A stretch of 64,000 nucleotides of DNA, taken from positions 10,221,676 to 10,285,675 of the forward strand of contig CM043807.1 of NCBI GenBank assembly GCA_023974075.1, read 5' to 3'. The translations under genes were made by a program, and so were the position numbers. Under the pieces are notes generated by a model. It was not told the DNA's origin, made no database searches, and was given only the letters and a program-made list of their open reading frames with translations. Within the stretch, counting starts at the first letter, position 1. Each line of letters opens with the position of its first letter. This document shows positions 11,401 to 24,300 of the stretch, one piece after another. The DNA is from Chaenocephalus aceratus. Taxonomy: Eukaryota; Chordata; Actinopteri; Perciformes; Channichthyidae.

Positions 11401-14400
11401 GTACTAAATAAAGATAAAATAAAATATATTAATGCCAGTAATAGCAATAATGTAACATCAACATGCCAACACTACCATTTTATTTAAGTTTAAATAATAA
11501 CCTATAATCATTTACAAGAGAAATAAAAGAAAAGTGAAATAACAGTTGCAGCTGTAATACTGACCTTATCCATGCGGTCAGCCTGAACTCCATAACGACC
11601 TCCAAAACCTGCTGAATAATCTAAACAGATCCATTTGATCAGCCTGACGTACTATAGTTACATTATTTTTTTAAATACACACATGTGGATATCTCCTTAC
11701 CTTTTTGTGACTGATGTTTCTCCGTCTCGCTCTTATAATCATAGCCCAAAGCAGCTTTATCCACTTTCTCCTTCTCAACACCAAACTTCCCTCCAAATCC
11801 TTTTGAATAATCTGTACATTAAATAAATAAACACTGATCAGAAATCATGGACAAAGGGTGTGAAAACAGACGAATGCAACAACTATCACGGACCTTTCTG
11901 TGACTGGTGCTTCTCTGTTTCTCCTTTATAGTCGTACCCCAAAGCGGTTTTGTCCATCTTCTCCTTCTCCACGCCGTACTTTCCTCCAAAGCCCTTAGCA
12001 TAATCTGGTGAAATAAAGTGCAATATAAAGAAAATGTCACAAAAAATGTGTCAAAACTGATTATTGCTACAAAGTCAGCTCACCTTTTTGTGACTGGTGC
12101 TTCTCTGTCTGGCCTTTGTAGTCGTAGCCCAAAGCTGACTTGTCCACTTTTTCCTTCTCCACACCGTACTTTCCTCCGAATCCCTTTGAGTAATCTAAAA
12201 CACGTGGATTGTAGAGGAAATTCTGTGAGGTATTAGTTAACAAAAGTACAAATATTGTACTGTAGATGAAATTGCCCCTTTAATGTTACCTTTCTGAGAT
12301 GTGTGTTGCTGTACCTCTCCTTTGTATTCAAAGCCCATGGCCGACTGCACAGAAACAAAGTTGCATCTAAGGTTATTTATTCTTTAAAGACCCCTTCTGT
12401 TCTGAACAGCGAATGTTCATTGTTGCCATTAATCGGAGATACAGGGTCCCTCGCTTTAATAAAGTCAGACTGAAGCTCTCCAATGTGCACCAGTTTAAGA
12501 GACGAGCATGACCATAAGACTAGACAAGCTACATCAGGCCATCTACTGGCACCTAAACCCAGGACACATCTTCTGAAATCTTCTGTGTCTTATAGAGCTA
12601 TAAAGGAATGGAACTCAAACTACCTTACTGAAATAGAGCCCAGAGCCTCTTTCAAGAAGAGATTGAAGGGCCATCTACTAATGACCATGTACCCTTGTGA
12701 GCTGTGAACCCTAACTTAATTTGATCTCATGCTTTGTACTGCTGGGTGTCTTGTGCACTCATCCTTGGCTGAGATTGAGATTGATATTGAAAGTGGATGA
12801 GATTGTTGATGATGTTGGAAATTGTTAATGATATTGGTGATGTTGTTAATGATGTCAGGAATTATGTCTTGAATGTTGTTGTATCATTGTTGTATTATTG
12901 TTGTATTGTTTTAAGTGTCGGACCCCAGGAAGAGTAGCTTTTGTCAAGAGCAAAAACTAATGGGGATCCTTAATAAACATAAACCAGTCGATTCTAACGG
13001 TAAATACAGAGCTACATCCCAGGTCAAATGCATGCTGAAGGGTCTTTGAGCATGTTTCTCTCACTGATGTTATGTTAAATGTTTGCTTTTCTTGTCTTAA
13101 TACCTGTCCTTGTTAATGTTGCAAATGGATCTGCTGTGACCCAAGTGAAATGTCAGACTTGATCTGATTATTAAAGTAATATTGTATCGTACCTACCTTT
13201 TATTAAGTGCTTTGAATGGTTTGAAAACACTCTGCCTTAAATGATCATTTGTGTCCGATATGGTTTTAACAGAAAAGCTGAACTAAACGGATATAGATTC
13301 TTACATTACATATTTGTTCTTCCTTATTTCAATTATTAATATCATGTTTCCACATCACACGTGTGAAAGTTACTTGTTGGTGTACGATTCATTCCCAGAC
13401 ATGTTTTTATGCCTAAAATCAAATCATGATAGTAGTTACACGGGTTCAACTGAGATTTAGAAACTTATTTGAGTGCAATTCATTCAGTGAAGGTCAAACA
13501 TCCAGATGAAGTAACAATAATCAAATCAGATAAGAACGGATGTTTTTTAAGTCTCTTCTTCTCCTCACCTTGTCGACTCGATCTTTCTGAACACCGTATT
13601 TCCCACCGAAACCTTGTGCCCCATCTTTCTGAGAGGAGTGCTGCTCCACTTGTGCTACATAGTCGTTCCCCAACGCCACCTTAAAAACAGAGATATAAAT
13701 ATAAACAATCCAGCCTACAGTTTGTAGGAGCGAAGGATGACCTACATTGAATCTGGCAATAAATAAGAGAATCCTATCATGATGTTTTGAGTGTCAAAAA
13801 TGTGTTAACCTTGTCCATTCGGTCCTTTTCGACTCCAAACTTCCCTCCATATCCGTACGAGGCTTTGGGAGTATGCTCCTTCTTCTTCCCCTGCTCGTGC
13901 TCCGCAGCCACTTTGTTTCTGAGATCTGCAATACTGGGAGGTCACACAGGGTCAAACACACTGACACAGAGAAGCACAGCGGTACACACAATGATAAAGA
14001 CATCTGTCGTAGAAAAAACTAAGCAGGATTGGGGAGGGGGATATAATTAGAAATACAAAGTCTTACATTCATGGGAAAAGAGAGATAAGGGTGGCATTCC
14101 TGTTTTTTTCTCTGATATTTGAGGCTTTAATCTTAGATAAATGTTATTTTCTTATCTAAAATATATTACTTCAATCTCGGAAATACCCATCTCCGTAACT
14201 GATGGTGTAAATGCAACACTTCCTAATAAGTTATTCATATAAATAAGTTGTTTATAGATAATTTTTTGGAACAGATACTGTACAGGTTTTGTATACCTGA
14301 AGAATATACAACATAAAAAGATAAATGCAGTGTCATGTTGTATGATGAACAGCTGAAGGTATGCTTCACAACAGCAATAACACCTTATAAACTCTTGAAA

Positions 14401-14905
14401 GTGTGAATTAGCGGTAAGTAAAGACATCTTTGAGCCATCTCTAGGCCTATTCAGCACCACTGCTTGTATTTATAGTCCCACCTATTCAAAGTGACTGTCA
14501 CTGTCACATAGTCACCATCATATATTACCCATATTAGGAAAGACTCACTGCCTGCGACTTGTGCTCTGCTCTCACTTCCTCTTCCTGTTGCTACACAGCA
14601 CCATTTCTGTCCTGCATTTCTCTACATAGTGCAAAGAATCGCTCAGGAGGTGTGCATCTCCTACCTGATGTGCTCCTGCCGTCCTGAACCCTCCACACTC
14701 TTTGCTCCCCACCTCTGCTCCTGCTCGGATATATCATTCTGAAACACACAACCAGGAAGGGTTTGAGTGAAGCACACACCTTTATACAGTGATTCACATA
14801 TCTGCAGGAAGTGTACAGTACCTCAAAGTCAGGGTCTGTCTCCCAGTCGTCCCCCTCTGTGGACACCTTCACCTTCACATTGTGGCCCACGACTGACTTC
14901 CACAT
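8441..14905 (-). CDS. hcls1: hcls1 (HS1), cortactin-family actin-binding protein, 15 coding exons
   Basis: HS1 is the blood-cell paralogue of cortactin: it binds Arp2/3 and F-actin and is phosphorylated by Syk/Src-family kinases. Coding exons (-): 14822-14905, 14665-14738, 13810-13933, 13569-13679, 12290-12344, 12084-12194, 11894-12004, 11701-11811, 11565-11620, 10930-10999, 10125-10273, 9910-10047, 9077-9422, 8665-8733, 8441-8577; 1746 nt, 581 residues, phases consistent. The N-terminus [10 protein letters not shown] and the acidic DDWETDPDF are the Arp2/3-binding region. Then come 5.5 cortactin repeats, a helical [11 protein letters not shown] segment, a proline/acid-rich part with EYEEL repeats, and a C-terminal SH3 domain ([17 protein letters not shown] ... 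[10 protein letters not shown]). It is called hcls1 rather than cttn because golgb1 is the next gene, as in mammals, and because of the HS1-like EYEEL region. Mammalian HS1 has 3.5 repeats, so two extra are present. The first coding exon begins at a splice acceptor, so a noncoding leader exon lies upstream, not located. Confidence 0.9.
9090..9330 (-). repeat. coding minisatellite, [19 protein letters not shown] units, in hcls1
   Basis: Within the exon 9077-9422 three units with the core GEYEELAD(P/L)[14 protein letters not shown] are visible, about 75-95 nt each, with variable acidic spacers. The centre unit carries an additional GEYE. Each unit adds a Tyr in an acidic context. Confidence 0.85.
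10309..10476. mobile_element. fragment of AAAGGTCCCCTATTATAC-type MITE
   Basis: It begins TTAAAGGTCCCCCTATTATAC, then TTTTTCATCAATATATAATA. This matches, in inverse orientation, the right end of the element at 60034-60365. The hAT element at 10485-10824 follows almost directly, and sequence after it (from about 10833) may be the rest of this element, giving a nested arrangement. Confidence 0.55.
10485..10824. mobile_element. non-autonomous hAT element in hcls1 intron
   Basis: A 340-bp element with termini CAGTGCTTCTCAAAG and TTTGAGAAACACTG, flanked by a perfect 8-bp duplication CTTTAGAT (10477-10484 and 10825-10832). No transposase frame, so it depends on an autonomous hAT. Confidence 0.92.
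11701..12194 (-). repeat. tandemly duplicated 111-nt cortactin-repeat exons
   Basis: Three exons of exactly 111 nt (12084-12194, 11894-12004, 11701-11811), separated by introns of 79 and 82 nt. All begin with AT and end with AAAG in the same phase. They encode near-identical 37-residue units of the form YxKGFGGKxGVEKEKxDKxA, then [17 protein letters not shown]. The pattern is that of recent tandem exon duplication. Confidence 0.9.
12420..12985 (+). mobile_element. 3' fragment of a non-LTR retrotransposon
   Basis: Lies in the hcls1 intron between exons 12290-12344 and 13569-13679. It encodes the end of a reverse-transcriptase protein (12483-12707, with [10 protein letters not shown] and FKKRLKGHL, as in Rex1/L2-like LINE C-termini). 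A 3' UTR with GGACCCCAGGAAGAGTAGC and AATGGGGATCC then ends in AATAAACATAAA. It is heavily 5'-truncated and on the opposite strand to hcls1. Confidence 0.7.
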
Positions 14906-17900
14906 CTGGGGAAGTAAAACACCAGGAGCCACACTGAAGACAGTTTCTGAGTCATCATATGTTCACATCTGGAAATATTTTGTTATATTTTTAAAAACTG
15001 TTATCACTGAGCACTTTTTATTAACATAATAACTAAAAATAAGTAATGTGCAGCCACAAGCTATGAACACAGTTTGGTGAAGTGTCAAAAGGGAAGTTAT
15101 TCTCAACACAAAGCTTCATTTCCCCATAATGGAACACACTGCAGTACTTCTATAAAGTAAAGAGACACTCAACTACAAAAGAAACAGTATCATGATAACA
15201 TATTATTTAAAAGAAATACTTCCTGTAATGCTTACAAGTTACACACTGACATAACATTGTTTCTCAATGGAGGCAAACACAGTATTCTCTTTATTCATTT
15301 AATAAATGCGAAGTTAGCAATTGCCCCTTTTACTATAATTGTTCATTGTAACATATGTTGCCCATACAGGTGCATATTAAGATAATAAAATACATTAAAT
15401 GTTAGCCCTTCCTATCTTACAGTATTCTTTTTGCAGTTTTTTTAAGTCATTTTCCTAACGGTTTACAGTACATTGCCTTTAACTACGTCTCAATATGTAC
15501 TTCCTTAATGACATTTAAAGGTGCTTAAAATAAAAGCACATAGACCTATGCTTTTTATAGTAAGTTTGAAGTAAACAAAATAACAATACCTTTGAGTTGT
15601 CAGGGTATTATATCCGTGTTTAAGTGTATGTTAAACCGACACAGTGTTCTTGAAGTTCTTCAGTCAAGTGGTGACAGTTTAATGGGCGACAAGTGAACGC
15701 GGATCTTGGGTACGTCACTTGAACGTGCGTTGATGTAAATAATAATAATGTCGTCTATTTTTATCGTACTTTAAATTATAACATTACAGGATCTTGTTAT
15801 TTTAGTATGCAATATTTAATACAATATATAAATCAAGGGATTTCTGTAGGAGACCTTTAAAAAAAAGAAGTAAGAAGTGCTGCATTCAAGTGCTCACGGA
15901 AATCACAGACAAAGTGGTGATAAGAGTAAATGTGGAGTTTAACGATATATAGGGGCTGCTAGCACTAATGGTGTAAAACACAATCAGTTAAACGAATGAA
16001 TAATTATGGGCTCTTATGTTAGTTACAGTTTCTGACCTTGAGAGTCCTTTTATAAACAGAATTTGTCAGCGTTGTGATTTAGCAGGTTGTGGTGTAGTTA
16101 CAAGTAACACTGGGGGGCAGACACACACCATACACAGTATTAGGAAACAACTGGGTAATAATATCTCTAAGTACTCGCTGACCATAGTGACTACACATTA
16201 AAGGAAATGTTTGTTGTTTTTGCTGTTAAAAAAGCATCGTAAATTGGGCTCAGACGTCAACGTTTAGCCATGAAAATTATTTTGTGTGAAAAAGTAGCTG
16301 AACATAGTTAATTCCTTTTTCTCTTAAATGCTGGCAAATAAAAGCTAATTATTTGAAGGCAATAGATTAAATGTCCCTCCAGGAATTGTAAAATTCTGCA
16401 TGAACAATTAAGTAAAACGTTGCTGAACCTGTTTTTCATACCCACTGGCTCTATTTTATTGACTTAGACGTAATACTCATCTGAACTCTTTTAACTTCCA
16501 TCTTTAAGTTCACTGACATCAGTACAGACAGACACAGCTGATGTGTTTAATCTTTATTCTGTGCTAAAAGAAAGTGAAAGTAACTTAACAAAAAGTCCCA
16601 CAGAGAAGCATGTTTTAAAACCAGCAGTTCAATTGTTAAAATATCACAGTTATGTCACTTCAACATTTATAAATGTTTGCTCAATCATCGGATAACGTTT
16701 TGTTTTAATTTTATGAATTAAATAAAACCATTAACTGACAAAAGTTCTACAGTAATTTAAAATATACCAATGTGGTTTTTCTCCACAAATGAGAAAAATA
16801 ATTAATGCTTGACAAGATCTGTCCCTGATCTAAACCACCATCACTTTTATTACATTTTAGTTTTCTATACAGCCCTTTTTAAAGTTATTTACAGTTGAAG
16901 TATATTTCAGTGTGTAACACATGAAGAACATAAACGTTAAAAGAAGATGCGCACAGATCCTTCACCAACACTGAGCGATTAAATAAACAGGAATCAAGAG
17001 GATGAAGTCAGTATACATGTGGATCATTCTGACTGCTATGGTATTAAATGATGCTACATTAGAGTGGATTATAATGGGATGGATATTGATAGGAAACACG
17101 GCAGTCTTTCTCCTCTGGAATGGATCCACACTGCGGTAACATTGTTCACCTGTTGTAAAAACTACAGAGCAAACTGTAAAATCTAAATCTGTGCAACAGA
17201 AGCCTGGATGGGGAGGGGATCTTATTGGATATGTTAGGAGGGAATACCCACTTCCACCTTACGTACATAATAACAAATATCACTATAATGCTCCCCTTTC
17301 TCGTGATTTATATAAGAGGAAAAGAAAAGGAAACACACTACAGGAATGTGTATGAGCAAATATTGCACTGTGCTCCAATTTTGTGCATGAAATGAGTAGA
17401 ATAGGAAGAGACTGGATTATAACAGCATGTCCTGAGCCTCAAGCCATCTTCAAATTATAGTTGGACATTTTGACAAATACGCTAGTTCACTGGAAGTGGA
17501 TGGAAGATTTCCATCACTCAACAGCCAAACATTTCAATAGAAATCGGTAAAATTGACAAAACTGGTAAGTCCGTACTTGAAGTGACCCTTTTAAATCCAA
17601 TACAAAGGCACAAAGAACACCATCATGACACACTTCAGAAAGCAAACTTAATCTCCTGTGTCCTTCCTTCTCGGGTTTCCCTTGAAGCCATACACAAGTA
17701 ACATAATTAAAACCATTATAAACTAAATACATTTAAGTACTTTGGATAAAATATGAATGCTGCGTTCTTTTAGGACGGTACACAACTTCATAATCTCATG
17801 TCATGAGACAACAACGCTCATATCTAAAGCAGTAACATTTTACAGAAGTAAAAGTTGTGATACAGTAAGAAACTTAAATAATTAACACATTGCTTATCGA

Positions 17901-18370
17901 TGTCTGCTCCTATGTTATTTGTAACATGGTTATACCGTAATTTGCTGTTCACATGAAGTGACAGGAAAAATATACTGCTATCAGCGTGTCGTGCTCTATC
18001 GAATTAATAAAATACTAAATTGTCTCTGTAACGTCCATGTTGGTAATTGTTAAATGGACTTTATATTAAGTCTTTCTAATCTTCTGATCACTCAAAACGC
18101 GTTGTAGTTTTCACATAACGACTGAAAGCTAATAAAGGCAGAAGAACAACTTCCCAACTCTGTGGATTATCCGAGGGGCGCATGAATGCAGCATTAAGTC
18201 CTGTAAAGTGCAATGTGTGTGTGGAGAGCCTCCTAGACAACTTTTTATAATTGATGACATTAAAAATGAAAACAGATGGATGGCTTGGGCTAGGTCTGCG
18301 TCAAGATCTCCTTTCCCCTCCTCTCTCTAACTCTAGATCCTATTGGTCAGGTGTTTAAAGGGAGCGGTTC
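14906..18370. other. spacer between hcls1 start and golgb1 stop
   Basis: A/T-rich. The left part must contain the hcls1 leader exon and promoter, not identified. The right part, to about 16550, is a plausible long golgb1 3' UTR: TTTATT at 16553-16558 is AATAAA on the minus strand. No other reading frame is convincing. Confidence 0.45.
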
Positions 18371-21300
18371 TCAGAGGAGCCCGCCCAGACACAGCAGCAG
18401 CAGGATGTGCACAGTGAGCAGATAGAGGCTGAGCAGCAGAGGGGTGCGCTGGCGGGAGCAGAAAGCCCCCCGTAGCATCCGCATCAAGCTGGGGCCGCCT
18501 CTCCGAGCCTGCAGGAGAGAGGACAAGGTTACATCCAGCTCATACGTCCGTATTATTATAGTTACTTTGACAAATGAGGTGGAAGGGGACATTAGAGGGA
18601 GCCTTACTCGAGGGACGGCTCCTTCCTGCTCGATAAAAACAGCCGTCTCCGAGTGATCCTCCTCCTGTGCCGAGTGCCATGTACCCTGGCTGTGACTAAT
18701 AATAATAATAATAATAAAATCGATGTTAGTGGTGATAATTGGTCGATTAAAACACATTTATGAGAGCTTAAAGATTCACTTTTTAGAGATGCAGAACAAA
18801 TATTCTGAAGCATTGTTTATTAACTGCGATTACAAATCATGATCATTCACTCAACGTTAAACACATAATAATTAACAATAACAAGCAATTTTGTGATCAT
18901 GTTTATCAAGTTCTTCTATTGTAATAACTAAGTATCATTGTTTTGGATTGAAAAAAGCTAATTGTCTTTAGAAGCAATCCATTTTACATTACATAGTGAT
19001 TTGATCATATATACAGTATAACATTAAAGTATTGCTTTAAGTTCCCTTGTCTTTTATCTTGCATCACTTTTCATACCGTTTGAGTTGATCCTGTGTGGCC
19101 ATCAGCTGCTCCTCAGCCGCCACTCTCTGCTGCATCTCTTGATCTAGCCTGAGGTAAGAATGAAATGGATTAGTATGCGTAAATGTTATCCTTAATCTTT
19201 TAAATAGTGTTTCAGGTCAAGCTTGACCTCTACATTACCTTCCCTGCAGCTCTTTGACCTCGGCTATGTATGCATGGCTGTCTGACAGGCTGCTACGCTC
19301 CTGTGGGGCTCCGGGAGCGCTGTCCACTTCCTCAGTTCCCTGAACAAAAGATTATAAAGGATCCACGTTATATGAAGCATCCTTATCCTATGTTCTGTAG
19401 ATTTCATAGGTTTAAATCAAACCTTGTGCAAGCCACATTTCTGGAGAGTGTTGGATCAAAGTCAAATATTTCTAACAACTTGAAGTCCAATTATTATTCC
19501 CAAAGTGAGATGTGGAACCATCTATTAAAGACACACACATCTATAATGTTCTTGTGCAGTCAGAAGTAGCAGCAGCAGCAGCTGAATACCTCTCTCTGAT
19601 AGTGTTCCTGCTGGAGCTTGGGCTTCTGAGTGCGGGCCTCCTCCAGCATGGCGCTGAGTTGCCGCAGTTGTTGGTCTCTCTCTGAAAGAGTGGTGAGGGT
19701 CTGCTGCTTCAGCTGCTCCGCCTGAGCCATCCAGTCCATACGCTCCAGTCTGATAAGACCAAGACAAATTCATATTCATTCACAAACAGAAAAGCAGGGT
19801 TCCTACACCTCTAGTATCCTGGTACGTATGGCATTAATGTGTGGCATTTTCTTAATAATAAAAAAAGCAACATTGTGATTCATCAAACCTTTCTTCCCAT
19901 GTCTTAGCATTTATATAGACTTTTGAAAGACGGATTAAAGACATTTATAAAACCAATTAAGGTCCTATTTTAAGATTCATACATTTGAAGACTAATTAAG
20001 GTCTTGCAGCGAACCTTGAAACATTCTTGTGGCATTTTGCTTTTCTCTGTGTTTCTCACCTGAGAGTTTCTATCTGCCGTTTTCCCATTTCCGCCACATT
20101 CTCCAGCTGCATGATGATACTGAGCATGTCTTCATTCCTCTTCCTCTCTTCATACAGCTCCTGGCTGACTTTAATCAGCTCTCCGGCTCCAAGTCGAGCC
20201 AGCTCTGACTTCAGCTTCTTGAGCTCAGTCGCCTGTGTCTGAAGCTGCTCCAGCTGCACACAAAGAGAAGGAAGGAGAACAAATAGATGTTGGAATAGAT
20301 TTCAATGAAAATCCACAAATATCATATATGTTTTTGCCAGGAGATTTGTGATGTCCATAATATGTACATGTATTTGTCAGACATGTAACTCACCAGTCTC
20401 TCCCTGTCATTCTGCAGGGCTTGTAGAGCATTCTTCAGACCCCACACTTCTCCGGTGGAGCCCCCGGGGCTGCTGGGTACTGGGACGCCCCCTGCTTTAC
20501 TCACCTCCTCCAGTCTCAGGCTCAGGTCCTGGGCCTTGTTCAGAGCCTGGTCCCTGCTGTCCTGCAGGGAGGCCATGGCCTTTGAGAAGGACTGGTTCTC
20601 TGCTCTCAGCTGCGTGGTCATCTCTCTCTCTGCCAGCAGACTCTGTTCCACAGCCAGCAGGTCTCTGGCCAGCTCCGCCACCCTCTCCTGAGCGTTCTCT
20701 GACTCTGTCCGCATCACCCCCGACTCCCATCGCAGCTCTGACAGCTCTTTGCTCCTGCCCTGCTGCTCCTGTCTCTCCTTCTGTAATCTCTCCTCCAAAG
20801 CCTCCACTTGCTCTCTGGCTGCTTGCAGCTGCTCCCTTAGCTTCTCCACCTCTGCACCGGGAGCATCCATCACCTGTGGTGCAGCCTGGCTTAGAGCCTC
20901 CCTTTCCACGTTCACTGCTCCCACTCTCGTCTCTCCGGCTCTGATTACACTCTTTACCTGACTTTCTAATTCCGCAATGCGCGCTCTCTGAGCTGCCAGA
21001 AGCTGCTTGTGCTGCGAGTCCTTCATGCTCAGGACTTGGTTCAGTTCATCGCGGTAGCCGTGGAGCTGAGCGGACAGCTGAGACCTTTCAGCATACAGGT
21101 CGTCTCTCTGGACCAGCAGAGAGCGCAGCTCTTCTTTCAGGCTGTTGTTCTCCCCTGCCGCCTCTTGGATCAGACCGTCCTTCTCCAGCATCACCTGACA
21201 CACACACAACATTCCTATATCATCAGCTGGGCATACAACTCACAGAAAACATGAATGAAAGGGTCTATCAAAAGCACCAGTACAAGCTCTCTGTGCCTGA

Positions 21301-24300
21301 CATGTTTTGCACTTTCTTAAAAAAGGAAGGTTGTCTAAAAGGTTTGCAGAAACGTGTCTTAATCTTCATAGGAATTAAGCCATGTGTTCTAATAATACTT
21401 AAAGTTACAACATTTTTTGCAGGATTATTTTTGAGACTATGTTTGGAGTATTTAGGATTAAAATAAAACCTATATCCATTAGTCAAGCTACCATCCCTCA
21501 AACACTTCAGATGTCAGGATTTTAATACAGAAAAGAAAAGGTATGAACTAATGTGTAACTCCTTTCCTTTTGCTGTGTCTCATTATTGCTTCTTAAACAA
21601 GGAGAGCTTGTGAAGAGTGCTCAGGAACTAACAGCTTTGAGCAATTCTTTCCAGTTCCTGTGAAGTATTACATTGAAAATAAACATTATTTCCTCTACTA
21701 CCAATACTCTAAGCTTTAGGTTCGTGAGTGTTACCTGCAGGTGTTTCTCCTCCAGCTGTTTGTACATGTTGAGCACTCGGTCTCTGTCATCCTGCAGGGA
21801 GCCCATGGCCTTCATGAAAGAGTCCAGTTTGGTTTTCCTGTTATTGCTCTCCTCTTCAGCCTTTCGCAGTTTTTCTTCCAGATCCCTCAGTTCCCCTCTC
21901 CTCTGCTCCAGCTCCTCCTCAGCTTCCTTTGCCCTGCCGTCAGCCTCCTTTCTAGCCTCCTCTGCAGCCTGGGGAACAAAAACAACCATGAGGAGTGAAC
22001 AATATAGGGAATGCTGGAGATAAAAACCTATAAATACCTGAGCAACAGCATGCTCCTTCTCTCCCAGCATTTCCACTTCTCTCCTTTCCTTCTCATTTAA
22101 CTCAGTCTGCAGACTCTCCGTCAGGGCTTTAGAGGAGCGCAGGTCTGTCTCTAGTTGCTCCACGCTCAGACACAGCCGCCTCTCTTCGGCCTCCCGCTCA
22201 CTCAGCTCTGTCCTGGCTTGGTCCACTTCACCCTGCAGCCGCCCGACAGCCTCCTCCAGAGCTCTGGCCCTCTGGTTGAGACTCTCCGCCTCTCTTTTCA
22301 GAGCGTGAGCTTCACCTTGTGCAGCCTGCAGCTCGGATGTGGTTTGCTGCAGCTTGTTGTTCACCTCCTCTAGGGCGGCTTGGCTCTCTGACACTTTCTT
22401 TTCCTCCCCTTCCAGTTTCAGCTTCAAATCTTTCTCTGCCTTCTCCAGCCTTAAAAGAAGAAAACAAATCTTGTAAGTTTTAAGCTAAAAAGCAAAAATA
22501 CAATCAAGGAAAAATGGAAGAGGACGTTTTTACCTGTCAACCGATAGCTGAAGTTGCTGCTTCAGAGCAGATTCTCTCTGAAGCAGTTCCGTCAGATCCT
22601 TTGCTCGTGTCTCAGCTTCCCGCACCTCGGCCTCCTTACCCTGCAGAGAGTCACTAAAGCGAGTCTCCCATTGTTTGGTCTCGTCCAAAACTCTGTCTCG
22701 GTCGTCCTGCAGTGAGGACATGCAGCGCGAGAAGGCAGCTAACCTGGCCAGAGACTCGTCCAGGCGGGCCTGCAGCTCCTGGGCTCGTCTCTCCGCTGCT
22801 CTTGCGACCTCTCTGGCCTCTAGGGTCGCTTCCTCTTCCTTGTCCCGCTCTCTGTCCACCTCGTCCAGTCTCAGCTCCATCTCCTTCAGTTCGCCTCCGA
22901 GTCTGAACCTCACAGAGTCCAGGGTCTGCTCCGCCTCTGCTTTCATCGAGGCCTCTCTCTGTTGGACGTTCTGCTCCATGGTACTCCTCTCCGCTATAGC
23001 TACGCGTGCCTGCTTCTGGGCCTCATCCAGCTGAGATGTACAGGTATCCAACTCGGCTTCTGTCCTTTTCAGGTCTTCTAGAGTTTTAGAAGTCTCCAGT
23101 TGGGATTGTTCTAGCTTATTCTGGAGCTCGTTGTAACCTTGCTGCAGCGCCTTAGCGTCTCTACCCATCTCGCTGATCCTCTCCTGGTACTTGATGCAGT
23201 CCCTCTGCAGCTGCCGGACCTCCAGCTGCTTCTCTCTCAGCAGCTCCTCCAGCTGCCGCGCTCTGCTCTGGCTGCCTTCCCTGACCCTCTGAGCGGACCT
23301 TAGCTGCTGCTCCAGCTCCCTCTGCTTCCCAGACTCTGCTTCTGCTTCTGCTCTCTCTCTCTGTGCTTGCCTCATGTCCTCCTCCAGCCTGGCGGCCCGG
23401 TCGCTCTCGCTCTGAGCCTCGGCCTCCAACTCGGCCCGCTCCCTCGCCAACCGCTCCACCTCCCGCTGCAGCTCGGCCAAGTGCTCCCGGTTGTCCGCCG
23501 CCTCCTGCTGGTAGTCTGCGATGCTGCCGTTGAGCTGGGCCAGCTGGTTCATCAGACGCTCCTCCAGGTTGTCCTTCTCGGCTTCCAGGCTCCTGAGCAG
23601 CACTTTGAACTGCGCCTCCCTCTTGGCACCCTCCTCCACCAGCCTCCTTTCTCTCTCTTTGCCCTCTTGGAGGCACTTCTCCAGAGAGGCCACAAGGCTC
23701 TCCTTCTCTTTACTCTCCTGGAGATCTCGCTCAAGAGAGGCCAGCTCCGCTTTGAGTCTAGCCTCCTGTTGCTGCCACAGTTCCCTCTCTGCATTGACAG
23801 CTGCTTCCATCTCCCTCATTTGCTCCTCTAATAAAACTTGAACACTTTCAGTCATTTCTGCTTTTTCTGGTGCTGCAGCTATTTGTTCAGCTTGTGTTTC
23901 TTCCAAGGGTTTTTCTTTGTCTTCATTCTGACTCTCAACAGGCTCTGCTGTGGCTATGGTTATACCGGATTGCTGGGCAGTGACTACCTCTTCTTCTTCT
24001 TCTTCTTCTTCTTCTTCTTCTTCTTCAACAGCTGCATTAGTTATACTGTCCTCTGTCGGTCCCGTTTGAGCAAGCTGTTCCTTCAGTTCCTCAATCTGCT
24101 GCCCTAACGAGTCTCTTTCTGCCACAGTAGCATCCAAGTCAGCTTTCAAAGCCCCCAGCTCATCCTGAAGTCTTTCAGCCTCTGCTTTGAGAGCCCTTCC
24201 CTCTCGCTTTACCACGGTCTTGTCCTGCATCTCTCTGAGTCTCTCATTCTCTTCCTCTAACTCCATTATCTTCTGCTGCTTTCCTTTGGCAAACTTTCTC

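Noticed and set aside
13925..13933. hcls1 exon start at 13925 (after TTGCAG)
   Set aside because: It breaks the phase with the preceding exon; the acceptor 8 bases upstream (CCCAG|TATTGCAG) restores [11 protein letters not shown] and the expected frame.
20348..20944. A 198-codon plus-strand frame across the golgb1 region
   Set aside because: Antisense shadow of a golgb1 coiled-coil exon (20394-21194); G/C-rich codons keep the opposite strand open.
23161..23676. A 171-codon minus-strand frame rich in Gly, Arg and Ala
   Set aside because: Out-of-frame shadow inside the 5-kb golgb1 exon.
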